This document shows positions 33,709 through 43,726 of a DNA stretch of 45,603 bases, piece after piece. A model generated the notes under the pieces. That model had not been told where the DNA came from. It was given only the letters and a program-made list of their open reading frames with translations, and did not search any database. A program made the translations under genes and the position numbers. Source of the DNA: Acidobacteria bacterium RIFCSPLOWO2_02_FULL_65_29 (GTDB lineage Bacteria; Acidobacteriota; Vicinamibacteria; Vicinamibacterales; CAVVIG01). Where the stretch lies: contig MEKT01000016.1 in NCBI GenBank assembly GCA_001767435.1, forward strand, positions 106,783-152,385, written 5' to 3'. Within the stretch, counting starts at the first letter, position 1. Each line of letters opens with the position of its first letter.

Positions 33709-35034
33709 CTACATATTTCTTATGATGGCGTCCCCGAATTCCGACGTCTTGAGCTCTTTGGCCCCGTCCATGAGTCGCGCGAAGTCGTAGGTCACCTGTT
33801 TGGCCGCAATGGCGCCATCCATGCCCTTCACGACCAGATCGGCCGCTTCGTTCCAGCCGAGATGGCGCAGCATCATCTCGCCCGACAGGACGACCGAGCC
33901 GGGATTCACCTTGTCCTGATTGGCGTACTTGGGGGCGGTGCCGTGTGTCGCCTCGAACACGGCGTGGCCGGTCACATAGTTGATGTTCCCGCCCGGGGCG
34001 ATGCCGATGCCGCCCACCTGTGCGGCCAACGCGTCCGACAGGTAGTCTCCGTTCAGATTCGGCGTGGCGATGACGTCGAACTCGTCGGGGCGCGTCAAGA
34101 CCTGCTGCAAGGTGATGTCGGCAATCGCATCCTTGATGAGCAGGCCCGCGCCCGGTTTCCCCTCGGGAATCCGGCACCACGGCCCGCCGTCGATTTCGAC
34201 CGCACCGTAGAACTCCTTCGCCACCTTGTAGCCCCAGTCGCGGAAGGCGCCCTCGGTGAACTTCATGATGTTGCCCTTGTGCACGAGCGTCACGCTCTTG
34301 CGCGCATTCTTGACGGCGTAACCAATCGCACTGTGAACGAGACGTTCGGTGCCCAAATAGCTCATCGTCTTGATGCCGACGCCCACCTCGACGCCCATCT
34401 CTCGTGCCGGAGCGCCGATGGCTTCGAGCTGCGCTTGCCATCGGCCGGTCGCTTCGATGCTGCCGAAGCGTATCTTCCGAAACTCCTTCGGAAACTCTCT
34501 GGCGAAAAAGTCGAGCACCTTTTGCGCCTCCGGCGTCCCAGGGGCGTACTCGATGCCAGCGTAAATGTCTTCCGTGTTCTCCCGGAAGATCACTATGTCG
34601 ACTTTCTCGGGATGCTTCACCGGCGAGGGCACGCCTTTGTACCAGCGCACAGGCCGCAGGCAGACAAAAAGGTCGAGCATCTGGCGAAGCGCCACGTTCA
34701 ACGACCGAATGCCGCCGCCGACCGGCGTCGTGAGGGGGCCCTTGATGCCGACCATGTACCGGCGGAACGCGTCGACCGTTTCGTCGGGCAGCCAGTTGTT
34801 GAACTGCTTGAAGCTCTTCTCGCCCGCGTAGACCTCCATCCAGGCGATCTTGCGCTTGCCGTCGTACGCCTTCCGAACGGCGGCGTCGAGCACGCGCACG
34901 CTCGCCCGCCAGATGTCGGGACCCGTGCCGTCGCCTTCGATAAACGGAATGATCGGATCGTCGGGCACCACCGGTCGTGCGTTCTTGATAGTGATCGCGG
35001 TGCCAGTGGCCGGCGTTGAAGCGGTCGATGACAT
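33709..35034 (-). CDS. icd: Isocitrate dehydrogenase (NADP type)
   Basis: Oxidative decarboxylation of isocitrate to 2-oxoglutarate. The 441-residue protein matches the E. coli Icd type: [25 protein letters not shown], the substrate-binding and regulatory serine region [79 protein letters not shown], and the coenzyme-binding [11 protein letters not shown]. Some basic residues beyond that suit NADP. Whether a kinase/phosphatase acts on the serine is unknown; none is in this window. It feeds the kor enzyme. Confidence 0.95.
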   Translation of the reverse strand: MSSTASTPATGTAITIKNARPVVPDDPIIPFIEGDGTGPDIWRASVRVLDAAVRKAYDGKRKIAWMEVYAGEKSFKQFNNWLPDETVDAFRRYMVGIKGPLTTPVGGGIRSLNVALRQMLDLFVCLRPVRWYKGVPSPVKHPEKVDIVIFRENTEDIYAGIEYAPGTPEAQKVLDFFAREFPKEFRKIRFGSIEATGRWQAQLEAIGAPAREMGVEVGVGIKTMSYLGTERLVHSAIGYAVKNARKSVTLVHKGNIMKFTEGAFRDWGYKVAKEFYGAVEIDGGPWCRIPEGKPGAGLLIKDAIADITLQQVLTRPDEFDVIATPNLNGDYLSDALAAQVGGIGIAPGGNINYVTGHAVFEATHGTAPKYANQDKVNPGSVVLSGEMMLRHLGWNEAADLVVKGMDGAIAAKQVTYDFARLMDGAKELKTSEFGDAIIRNM

Positions 35035-35047
35035 TGTCGTCGCTCTC

Positions 35048-35140
35048 AGTTGACAGTTGACAGTCGACAGTTGATTTAACAGCTCAGCTGACAGCGTGAG
35101 GTTGACGTAGCTGTCAACTGTTGACTGTCAGCTGTCGACT
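35048..35140. repeat. TTGACAG heptad inverted repeat
   Basis: Left arm (35048-35074) is heptads of TTGACAG/TCGACAG; right arm (35110-35140) is the complement (CTGTCAA). They would form a stem of about 27 bp with some mismatches. It lies upstream of icd. Confidence 0.8.
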
Positions 35141-35385
35141 CGTTTGCGTTGGCGATTAGGTCAGTTCCCCCGAACCTTCCGGATGATTCTCACAGAAACT
35201 GTGGAAAAGCCTGTGGAAAAGACCGGCCGTTCACTGCGTTGTGATGCGCCATTTGGAACGTTTTAGCGTTTTGCACTACGGCAGGGCGGACTCACAGTCG
35301 CCAGTCGCCAGTCTCAGTCGTCAGTCGCCAGCCTCAGTCACCGGGCCCGAAGCTCCGATTGGTGAAACCTCCGGATTATACTCAT
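35141..35385. other. Intergenic region upstream of serA leader
   Basis: No gene is seen. Two direct copies of CTGTGGAAAAG (35199-35209, 35211-35221) resemble weak DnaA-box-like sequences; too few for an origin. A CAGTCGC/CAGTCTC heptad array lies at 35298-35340. CCGGATTATACTCATC just before the serA leader contains a weak TATACT -10-like box (35377-35382). Confidence 0.55.
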
Positions 35386-35560
35386 CTAGACATCTTCTAA
35401 GGCCGGAGTTGTGACACATAAAAGCAAGTTTCTGTAGATGAGCCTTAGAAGCGGTCTTAGGCGCGGCCGCGTTGGCGGCCGCGCAACTAGTAGCGAAGCG
35501 CAGCCTCACCTCGCTTCGTTCCTTTACTCGTCGGTTTGAGGCGGAGCTTCGCTACCAGCT
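35386..35560 (+). ncRNA. Candidate structured leader element, copy 2 (serA)
   Basis: 175 nt ending at the base before the serA ATG, in the same orientation relative to its gene as copy 1. Helices: TTCTAAGGC (35395-35403) with GCCTTAGAA (35442-35450), fully paired; GCGCGGCCGC-GTTG-GCGGCCGCGC (35461-35484), perfect; and GTAGCGAAG (about 35490-35498) with CTTCGCTAC near the 3' end. In the last helix copy 1 has A-T where copy 2 has G-C, a compensatory change. A GCCTCA/TGAGGC stem lies inside it. GTGACACAT and GTTTCTGT are conserved unpaired blocks. Confidence 0.55.
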
Positions 35561-37222
35561 ATGGAGCATCGACAAAGCGCCACGCCGCCACGTGCCCACA
35601 CGCAGCAGACGCCTGTAAGACTCGTCAAGATTGTCGTCGCCGACGATCTGCCAGCGTCGGCCCTCGAACTGCTGGGGTCGGAGGCCGGGTGGCACGTTGA
35701 CGCCAAGACCGGACGCAGTCTCTCGGACCTGGCCGGGGCACTCGCCGACGCCGACGCGCTCCTCGTGAGGAGTGCGACGAAGGTCACCGCGGATCTCTTG
35801 AAAGCCGCGCCACGCCTTCGGATTGTCGGTCGCGCCGGCGCCGGCGTCGACAACATCGATGTCACCGCGGCCAGCAGCCGCGGCGTGCTTGTCGTCAACG
35901 CGCCCGGCGCCAACAGCATCAGCGTGGCGGAGCACACGTGCGCGTTGATGCTCGCGCTAGCACGGGCCGTGCCTGCGGCCGATCGGGCGATGAAGGACGG
36001 TAAGTGGGAGAAAAAGAAGTTCCTGGGCAGCGAGCTCCGGGGCAAGACGCTGGGCATCGCGGGCCTTGGGCGCATCGGCCAGGAGGTGGCCCACCGTGCG
36101 CGCGCGTTCGGCATGCGCGTCGTGGCGCACGATCCGTTTCTCTCCCAGGAAATCGCGGCCGGTTTGGGCGTGGCGCTCGTGTCGCTCGACGAGATCCTGG
36201 CCGAGGCCGACTTTCTGACGCTGCACCTGCCGTCGAACGCCGAGACGCGGCACCTGATCGACAGCGACCGCCTGGCCCAGATGAAACCCGGCGTCCGGAT
36301 CATCAACACCGCCCGCGGGGAGCTCATCGACGAGACGGCACTGGCCCGTGCGATCGAGGACGGTCACGTGGCCGGAGCCGGGCTGGACGTGTTCGAGCAC
36401 GAGCCCCCCGCCGACTGGGCGCTGGCACGGCTGCCGCAGGTGGTGGCCACGCCGCACATCGCGGCCTCGACCGAAGAAGCACAGGAGCAGGTCGGCCTGG
36501 ACACGGCCGCAGCTGTTCGAGACTTCCTGCGCGACGGCATCGTTCGCAACGCCGTGAACTTCCCCTCCGTGCACCCCGACGAGCTGCAGCGGCTGCAGCC
36601 GTGGATTGGTCTGACCGACAGCCTCGCCTCCATCGCCGTGCAGATGGGGATCGCGAGGATCGAGGCCATCGCGCTCCGCTACTACGGAGCGCTGGCCGAC
36701 AGCCGCGCCGCCGGTATTCTGGCCGCGAGCGCCGCGGCGGGTGTGCTTCGGCCGATTCTGTCCGGCGGCGTGTCGATCGTCAACGCGGTGTCGGCCGCCC
36801 GAGACCGCGGCATCGAAATTCTCGAGACCCGCAGCACGCGGCCGCGGCACTTCACGAGCCTGGTGTCGCTGAAGGTGCTCACCAGCGACGGCGAGCGCTG
36901 GGTGGAAGGCACCGTGTTCGAGCCGAACACGCCGCGGCTGGTGTCGGTCCGCGGCGTCGCCGTGGAAGCCCCGCTGGCGGGCACGATGCTCATCATCGCC
37001 AACGACGACCAGCCGGGCGTGATCGGCGAGGTCGGGACAATTTTGGGACGTCTCGGCGTGAACATCGCGAACTTCGCGCTCGGCCGCGGAGACGCGGGCG
37101 CCATCGGGGTGGTCAACGTCGACGAGGATGGCAGCGCGCCCGGCGCCCTCGACAGCGCCATCGACGCGATCCGCCGCATCCCGGCGGTTCGGGACGCCTG
37201 GCTCGTGCGCTTGCCCGTCTGA
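35561..37222 (+). CDS. serA: D-3-phosphoglycerate dehydrogenase
   Basis: First step of serine synthesis. The 553-residue protein is the long SerA type: substrate/NAD domain with GKTLGIAGLGRIGQEVA (GLGRIG at 168-173) and catalytic R252 (NTARGEL), E281 (EHEPP region) and H299 (TPHIAAS), an intervening domain (about 330-470), and a C-terminal ACT domain (LIIANDDQPGVIGEVGTILGRLGVNIANFALGR) that usually binds serine for feedback control. The first ~20 residues are not conserved; the ATG at 35561 lies right after the structured leader. A composite repeat begins just after its stop codon. Confidence 0.95.
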   Translation: MEHRQSATPPRAHTQQTPVRLVKIVVADDLPASALELLGSEAGWHVDAKTGRSLSDLAGALADADALLVRSATKVTADLLKAAPRLRIVGRAGAGVDNIDVTAASSRGVLVVNAPGANSISVAEHTCALMLALARAVPAADRAMKDGKWEKKKFLGSELRGKTLGIAGLGRIGQEVAHRARAFGMRVVAHDPFLSQEIAAGLGVALVSLDEILAEADFLTLHLPSNAETRHLIDSDRLAQMKPGVRIINTARGELIDETALARAIEDGHVAGAGLDVFEHEPPADWALARLPQVVATPHIAASTEEAQEQVGLDTAAAVRDFLRDGIVRNAVNFPSVHPDELQRLQPWIGLTDSLASIAVQMGIARIEAIALRYYGALADSRAAGILAASAAAGVLRPILSGGVSIVNAVSAARDRGIEILETRSTRPRHFTSLVSLKVLTSDGERWVEGTVFEPNTPRLVSVRGVAVEAPLAGTMLIIANDDQPGVIGEVGTILGRLGVNIANFALGRGDAGAIGVVNVDEDGSAPGALDSAIDAIRRIPAVRDAWLVRLPV

Positions 37223-37223
37223 C

Positions 37224-37501
37224 GTGGGGCTCCGCCCCACACCCCGGCTCGGTCGCTTGCGCCGTTCGACAGACTCACGGCGCCCTGAGCTCGTCGAAGG
37301 GCGGGGACCCCTACGCCCCGCGCCGCTCCCTCGCCCTTCGACCCTTCGACCCTTCGACTGGCTCAGGGTCGTTCCGAGCCCAGTCGAGGGACGACCATGC
37401 TCAGGGCGTCTCGAGCATCGTCGAGGGACGCAGGCGCGCCGTGCGCGCCTAGCCCGTTATACGGAACGAGTACAAAATTCTCGTTTCGACTGGTAACGGG
37501 C
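37224..37501. repeat. Multi-hairpin composite repeat, copy C, with two nested inserts
   Basis: Same backbone as copies A and B, starting GTGGGGC-TCC-GCCCCAC two bases after the serA stop and ending with the GCCCGTTA...TAACGGGC stem around GGAACGAG and CTCGTTTC. Two TTCGAC-type repeat inserts interrupt it, about 37262-37302 and 37334-37428, at the same places as in copy D. Copies A and B lack both. Confidence 0.85.
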
Positions 37502-37505
37502 TCAT

Positions 37506-37587
37506 ACGACGATCACCGCGGAGCTCGCAGAACTCGCAGAGCCAAGTATTCTTCCGCGAGCTCCGCGGTTTCTGCGGTGATCGTCGT
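37506..37587. repeat. Inverted repeat upstream of lipid kinase stop
   Basis: ACGACGATCACCGCGGAGCT at the left is complementary, with small interruptions, to the right arm ending GGTGATCGTCGT at 37587, one base before the stop codon of the minus-strand gene. It may act as a bidirectional transcription terminator between converging serA and the lipid kinase, although there is no T-tract. Confidence 0.75.
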
Positions 37588-37588
37588 G

Positions 37589-38473
37589 TCACCCCACACA
37601 GACGCGGAGCGCGGCCGACAGCACCCGCGCCTCGAGGCGCGTGCCGCCCTCGACCGGCTCGCCGTCGACGTGAAACAGCATCGGCCGATCGCACTCGATC
37701 GTGGCCCGTTCGATGCGCTCGATGGACAGTCCGCGCGCGCCGGCGGCCCGCCCGGCAAACAGCCGCGGCAGCGCCGCGATCGTTCGCAGACGCGACGTTT
37801 CCTCGAACACCACGAGATCCAGCCGGCCATCGTCGAGCCGCGCGCCGGGCGCAATCTGCATCCCATTGCCGAACTGCGACCCGTTGGCCACGGTGATGAG
37901 CAGCGCGTCCAGCATACGCGCCGTGGCTCCGCCGCCGATGCGATAGCGCTCCGGCCGATACGTCAGCAGCTCGCGAACCGAGATCCTGAGATAGCCGGCG
38001 AGCCCGCGACCGCCGGCCAGGTCGCGGTCGAAGCACGCCGCAACGCGCGCATCGAAGCCGATGCCGGCGAGATTGAAGAACAGGCACCCGCCGATCTCGC
38101 CCGCGTCGATCGATCGCGGCGCCGCACGCGTCGCCTGGGTGAGCGCCCGATCCGGCCGGCGCGGAATCCCCAGATCGCGCGCGAGCCCGTTGCCGGAGCC
38201 CGACGGAACGATCGCCAGAGGCGTCGCGGTCCCGACGAGCGCCGAGCCGACCTCGTTCACGGTCCCGTCGCCGCCCCACGCCACAATGAGACGGCAGCCA
38301 CGAGCGAGAGCGCCGAGCGCCAGTTCCCGCGCGTGCCCTCTACGCTCGGTGACGAGAATTTCCCCCGGTTCGGCGATCGACGACAACACGGCCGCCGCCA
38401 GCTCGGCCCGGGCGCGCGCAGACTCGCGACGGGTGCCCCCGGAAATCGGATTGATGATGACAGCGACGGACAT
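37589..38473 (-). CDS. Diacylglycerol/sphingosine-type lipid kinase
   Basis: A 294-residue DAGK-catalytic-domain protein (YegS/DgkB relatives). It begins with INPISGG and has the ATP-binding glycine motif VAWGGDGTVNEVGSAL and PSGSGNGLARDLGIP, then GEIGGCLFFNLAGIGFDARVA and a C-terminal FHVDGEPVEGGT region that is typical. It presumably phosphorylates diacylglycerol or a related lipid at the membrane. It shares a strand with the membrane protein upstream, but 333 bp of repeats separate them. Confidence 0.92.
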   Translation of the reverse strand: MSVAVIINPISGGTRRESARARAELAAAVLSSIAEPGEILVTERRGHARELALGALARGCRLIVAWGGDGTVNEVGSALVGTATPLAIVPSGSGNGLARDLGIPRRPDRALTQATRAAPRSIDAGEIGGCLFFNLAGIGFDARVAACFDRDLAGGRGLAGYLRISVRELLTYRPERYRIGGGATARMLDALLITVANGSQFGNGMQIAPGARLDDGRLDLVVFEETSRLRTIAALPRLFAGRAAGARGLSIERIERATIECDRPMLFHVDGEPVEGGTRLEARVLSAALRVCVG

Positions 38474-38477
38474 TATT

Positions 38478-38789
38478 CACGGCTCGCGGGGCCCCACCCC
38501 CGCTCGCTCGCGCTGCGGCGCTCGAAGACTCGCTCTCCTCGCGCGGGCCGCGGGCGCTTTCCACGGCTCGCGGGGCCCCATCCCCCCGGCTCGGTCGCTT
38601 GCGCCGTTCGACAGGCTCACGGCGCCCGGAGCTCGTCGAAGGGCGTGGACCCCTCCGCCCCGCGCCGCTCCCTCGCCCTTCGACCCTTCGACTGGCTCAG
38701 GGTCGTCCCGAGCCCAGTCGAGGGACGACCATGCTCAGGGCGTCCCGAGCATCGTCGAGGGACGCAGGCGCGCCGGGCGCGCCTAGCAG
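38478..38789. repeat. Multi-hairpin composite repeat, copy D, with nested inserts
   Basis: Diverged copy lacking the first GTGGGGC hairpin and the terminal stem. The core CCCCGGCTCGGTCGC...CCCCGCGCCGCTCCCTCG...CAGGCGCGCC is present with the same two TTCGAC-type inserts as copy C. A ~19-bp segment CACGGCTCGCGGGGCCCCA occurs twice at its left end (about 38478 and 38561). Confidence 0.8.
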
Positions 38790-38806
38790 CTTGCCAGAGG
38801 GTCCGG

Positions 38807-39334
38807 CTATTTCAGGACGAGCGTGATCGACGTGTTGTCTCCGAGGTCTCGCAACTCCGCCGCCTCGCCGGAAATCCGAGCCATCTCGTAGCGATCGGTG
38901 ACGCGCTCGCCCGGCTTGGCGAAGAACAACTGCCCGAAGCCTGAAATGATCGCCGTGCGAACGGGTCCGTCGGGGCCCGCGTCTTCCGCAATGCCAACCA
39001 GTCGCAAGGGGGGCGGCGCGGGAGCGGCGGGCGGCGGGACGGGTTCATCGCTCACGGCAAGCCTCGGGTCGGCTGCAGCACGCGCGCCGAGCGGAGCCGT
39101 TCGAGAAAACTCGAACAGATTTCGGACCGGCGCCTGAGGCGAGGCCGTCGGACGCAGGCGCTCGCGCAGGCGCGCAATTTCCGCGGCGAGCTCCGCGCCG
39201 CGCATCTCGACCGTTGTCGGGATGAGTACAGGATTGTGCGGGACGGGTCGCCGGCCAGTGGTCGAGGCGGCCGCAAACCACGCGGCCAGCGCGGCGCCGA
39301 CGACGCCAAGCGTGAGCGTTCGCTTGAGTTGCAT
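38807..39334 (-). CDS. Membrane-anchored protein, GspC/PilP-like
   Basis: A 175-residue protein. Residues 5-25 form a membrane anchor (LTLGVVGAALAAWFAAAS), followed by a short coiled coil (EMRGAELAAEIARLRERL), a motif VRNLFEFSR, a Pro-rich linker (PVPPPAAPAPPPLRLVG) and a small beta domain (RTAIISGFGQLFFAKPGERVTDRYEMARISGEAAELRDL). This order resembles the periplasmic parts of type II secretion GspC or type IV pilus PilP. No other secretion genes are nearby, so the assignment is tentative. The ATG at 39334 (MQLKRT) is preferred over 39358. It diverges from kdsB with 54 bp between starts. Confidence 0.65.
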   Translation of the reverse strand: MQLKRTLTLGVVGAALAAWFAAASTTGRRPVPHNPVLIPTTVEMRGAELAAEIARLRERLRPTASPQAPVRNLFEFSRTAPLGARAAADPRLAVSDEPVPPPAAPAPPPLRLVGIAEDAGPDGPVRTAIISGFGQLFFAKPGERVTDRYEMARISGEAAELRDLGDNTSITLVLK

Positions 39335-39377
39335 CGGAGTCAGCACGGATCGTAGCACGTGGTCTTCTGCGTTGTGC

Positions 39378-39383
39378 TATTAT
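39378..39383 (+). promoter_or_regulatory. Putative -10 box, leaderless kdsB start
   Basis: TATTAT ends 5 nt before the chosen GTG at 39389; no Shine-Dalgarno precedes it. The divergent gene starts at 39334, so both promoters must lie in 54 bp. Confidence 0.35.
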
Positions 39384-39388
39384 TCGTC

Positions 39389-40171
39389 GTGCACCCTCCA
39401 TCGACCCTGTCGACGGTCGATTCAGCGTTCCCCCTGCAAGTTGTCGCCATCATCCCCGCCCGATTCACCTCGACGCGTTTTCCCGGCAAGCCGCTCGCGG
39501 ATCTCGACGGCCGCCCGATGATCGAGCACGTCTACCGCCGCGTCGAAGCGTGCCGAGACATCTCGCGCGTGATCGTCGCGACCGACGATCTCCGGATCGC
39601 GACCGCCGTGTCGGACTTCGGCGGCCACGTCAGGCTCACGAAGGCCACACACCGCAGCGGCACCGAACGGCTCGCGGAAGTCGCCTCCTCGCTCGACTGC
39701 GACATTGTCGTCAACGTGCAGGGCGATGAACCGCTCATCGATCCGCGTGCGATTTCTGAAGCGCTGATCCCGTTTGCCGACTCCTCGGTGCAGATCACGA
39801 CGCTCTACCGCCGCATCTCGACTCCCTCGGAGCTGTCGAACCCGAACGTGGTCAAAGTCGTGCTCGACCGCTCGGGCTTCGCGCTGTATTTCTCGCGAGC
39901 GCCCATTCCCCACTCGCGTGATCCGCGCGGCGGGTGGCCGCCCCTTTACAAACATATCGGTCTCTATGGGTATCGCAGGAGCGCCCTGCTGGTGCTGGCG
40001 TCGCTCGACCAAACGCCGCTCGAGCAGGCCGAATCGCTCGAACAGCTCCGGGCCCTCGAACACGGCATCCGCATCCGGGCCGTCGAGACCTCGTACGAGT
40101 CGATCGGTGTCGATACACCGGAAGATCTCGACGAAGTGCGCCGATTGCTGGCGACGCCGGCGTCGGGCTAG
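39389..40171 (+). CDS. kdsB: CMP-KDO synthetase (3-deoxy-manno-octulosonate cytidylyltransferase)
   Basis: Activates KDO with CTP for addition to lipid A. The 260-residue protein has the nucleotidyltransferase start VVAIIPARFTSTRFPGKPLADLDGRPMIEHVYRR, VATDD, HRSGTERLAEVA, NVQGDEPLI (metal Asp/Glu), and YKHIGLYGYR with SLEQLRALEHG, all diagnostic for KdsB. The frame is open from 39359, but the first ten codons overlap the promoter zone, so I use the GTG at 39389. The remaining residues before VVAIIPARF (HPPSTLSTVDSAFPLQ) are not conserved, so a later start cannot be excluded. It leads an operon with pyrG and kdsADC. Confidence 0.94.
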   Translation: MHPPSTLSTVDSAFPLQVVAIIPARFTSTRFPGKPLADLDGRPMIEHVYRRVEACRDISRVIVATDDLRIATAVSDFGGHVRLTKATHRSGTERLAEVASSLDCDIVVNVQGDEPLIDPRAISEALIPFADSSVQITTLYRRISTPSELSNPNVVKVVLDRSGFALYFSRAPIPHSRDPRGGWPPLYKHIGLYGYRRSALLVLASLDQTPLEQAESLEQLRALEHGIRIRAVETSYESIGVDTPEDLDEVRRLLATPASG

Positions 40172-41821
<1,650 letters not shown>

Positions 41822-41849
41822 TTCAGGGCGACCCGCCCACGCGCCCTCA

Positions 41850-41855
41850 TATAAT
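41850..41855 (+). promoter_or_regulatory. Internal -10 box, leaderless kdsA start
   Basis: A perfect TATAAT ends 6 nt before the kdsA GTG at 41862 in the 40-bp gap after pyrG. No Shine-Dalgarno is present. This would allow kdsA-kdsD-kdsC-lapB to be transcribed separately from pyrG. Confidence 0.5.
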
Positions 41856-41861
41856 GAGCGC

Positions 41862-42701
41862 GTGCCCCCCGTAACAGTCGGCGACGTCGTCTTTGGCGGC
41901 GAGTGCCCCTTTGCCCTGATTGCCGGGCCTTGCGTGATCGAAAGCGAGCGTCAGGTGAGCGAGCTTGCCGCACGGCTCGCCGACACGACCCGCCGGCTCG
42001 GTGTGCCGTTCATTTTCAAGGCCTCGTTCGACAAGGCGAATCGCACCTCCGGGCGCTCGTTCCGCGGACCCGGGCCGAGCGAAGGCCTGCGCATACTGGC
42101 GGCTGTCAAGTCGAGCCTGAAGGTGCCGATGCTGACCGACATTCACGAGGTCTCGCAGGCAGAGAGGGCCGCCGAGGTCGCCGACGTGCTGCAGATTCCC
42201 GCATTTCTCTGCCGTCAAACCGATCTGCTGATCGCCGCGGCGAAGACGGGCCGCGTGGTGAACATCAAGAAGGGCCAGTTCCTGGCTCCCGACGACGTGA
42301 AGCACGCCGTCGCGAAGGTCGTGGACGCCGGCAATCCCCGCGTCATCATCACGGAGCGCGGCACGAGCTTCGGCTATCACAACCTGATCGTCGACATGCG
42401 CGCGTTTCCCATGATGCGCGCGCTGGGCGTGCCCGTGGTGTTCGACGTCACGCACAGCCTGCAGCTCCCGGGTGGCGGAGACGGCGTCACGGCGGGCCTC
42501 GCACAGTTCATCGAGCCGCTCGCGTCGGCGGGTGTCGGCGCGGGCGTCGACGGCGTGTTTCTCGAAGTGCACGACGACCCGCCACGGGCGAAGAGCGACG
42601 CGCAGAACGCCCTGCGTCTGGATCTGCTCGAGCCATTGCTCAATCGCCTGATGGCGATCGACGCCATCGTCAAGCGCACAGAGGTCCGCGCGCGTGGCTG
42701 A
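41862..42701 (+). CDS. kdsA: 3-deoxy-D-manno-octulosonate 8-phosphate synthase
   Basis: Condenses arabinose-5-phosphate and phosphoenolpyruvate to KDO-8-phosphate. The 279-residue TIM-barrel protein has LIAGPCVIES, FKASFDKANRTSGRSFRGPG, TDIHEVSQA, VLQIPAFLCRQTDLLIAAAKTGRVVNIKKGQFLAP, ERGTSFGYHNLIVDMRAF and DVTHSLQLPGG. PCVIES contains the Cys that is present in metal-dependent KdsA, so a metal-using enzyme is likely. I start at the GTG at 41862; the open frame upstream overlaps pyrG and has no similarity. Confidence 0.95.
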   Translation: MPPVTVGDVVFGGECPFALIAGPCVIESERQVSELAARLADTTRRLGVPFIFKASFDKANRTSGRSFRGPGPSEGLRILAAVKSSLKVPMLTDIHEVSQAERAAEVADVLQIPAFLCRQTDLLIAAAKTGRVVNIKKGQFLAPDDVKHAVAKVVDAGNPRVIITERGTSFGYHNLIVDMRAFPMMRALGVPVVFDVTHSLQLPGGGDGVTAGLAQFIEPLASAGVGAGVDGVFLEVHDDPPRAKSDAQNALRLDLLEPLLNRLMAIDAIVKRTEVRARG

Positions 42702-43656
42702 TCGAGCGCTGGCACGTAAGGTCCTGCAGACGGAAGCCTCGGCCATCCTCGCGCTCGTGGCGCGGCTCGATGAGCGCTTCGACCGGGCGGTCGATCTGCT
42801 GCACCACTGCCAGGGCCGGGTGATCCTCACGGGCATGGGTAAGTCCGGCATCATCTGTCACAAAATTGCCGCGACGCTCGCCAGCACGGGCACGCCCGCG
42901 TTCTTTCTGCATCCGGCCGAAGCCCTGCACGGCGATCTCGGCGTCATCCGCAGCGACGATGTGGTGGTGGCCTTGTCGTACAGCGGCGAGACGGGCGAGG
43001 TGCTGCGGCTGCTGGAGGCCATCCGGCGACTGGGTGCGAAGCTCATTGCCATCACCGGCGACCCGGCGTCCACGCTGGCCCAGGCAGCCGACGTGGCGCT
43101 CGACTGCAGCGTCACCGAGGAAGCGTGCCCTCTCAACCTCGTGCCAACCGCCAGCACGACGGCGGCGCTCGCGATGGGCGACGCGCTGGCGATGACGCTG
43201 CTCGCGCAGAAGGGCTTCAAGGAGGAGGATTTCGCGAACCTGCACCCGGGCGGCAAACTCGGCAAACGCCTGATGCGGGTCGAACACCTGATGCAAGCCG
43301 GCCACGACTGTCCCGTAGTCGGCGCGACCACGACGCTCAAGGACGTCATCTACGAGATGAACAGCAAGAAGCTGGGCATGACTTGCGTGGTCGACGGCGG
43401 ACTGGCGCTCATCGGCATCATCACCGACGGCGACCTCCGGCGGCACATGGACCGCGCGACCGACATCTTCAGCCTGACGGCGTCCGAGCTGATGACGCGC
43501 CATCCGGTGACGATTGCGCCGTCGACGCTCGCGGCCGAGGCGCTCAACATCATGGAGCAGCGAAAGATCACGTCGCTGGTCGTCGTTGCCGATGGCAGCC
43601 GTCGGGTTGCGGGCGTCGTCCACCTCCACGATCTATGGCGAACGGAGATGGTCTAA
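42694..43656 (+). CDS. kdsD: Arabinose-5-phosphate isomerase
   Basis: Supplies arabinose-5-phosphate to KdsA from ribulose-5-phosphate. The 320-residue protein has the sugar isomerase (SIS) domain (VILTGMGKSGIICHKIAATLASTGTPAFFLHPAEALHGDLG, ALSYSGETGEVL, LVPTASTTAALAMGDALA, FANLHPGGKLGKRL) and then two CBS domains (from about residue 205: LMQAGHDCPVVGATTTLKDVIYEM and LMTRHPVTIAPSTLAAEALNIMEQRKITSLVVV). This is the KdsD/KpsF layout. The GTG at 42694 overlaps the kdsA stop by 8 bp. Confidence 0.95.
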   Translation: MADRALARKVLQTEASAILALVARLDERFDRAVDLLHHCQGRVILTGMGKSGIICHKIAATLASTGTPAFFLHPAEALHGDLGVIRSDDVVVALSYSGETGEVLRLLEAIRRLGAKLIAITGDPASTLAQAADVALDCSVTEEACPLNLVPTASTTAALAMGDALAMTLLAQKGFKEEDFANLHPGGKLGKRLMRVEHLMQAGHDCPVVGATTTLKDVIYEMNSKKLGMTCVVDGGLALIGIITDGDLRRHMDRATDIFSLTASELMTRHPVTIAPSTLAAEALNIMEQRKITSLVVVADGSRRVAGVVHLHDLWRTEMV

Positions 43657-43726
43657 CAGACTGCTGAACAACGCAGCCTGAAGTGACAACTTGGAACTGA
43701 GAAGTGAGAAGTCGCAATCACACACG

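Noticed and set aside
35199-35221. Possible replication origin from two CTGTGGAAAAG copies
   Set aside because: Only two weak DnaA-box-like sites, no AT-rich unwinding stretch, and no dnaA, dnaN or parAB nearby.
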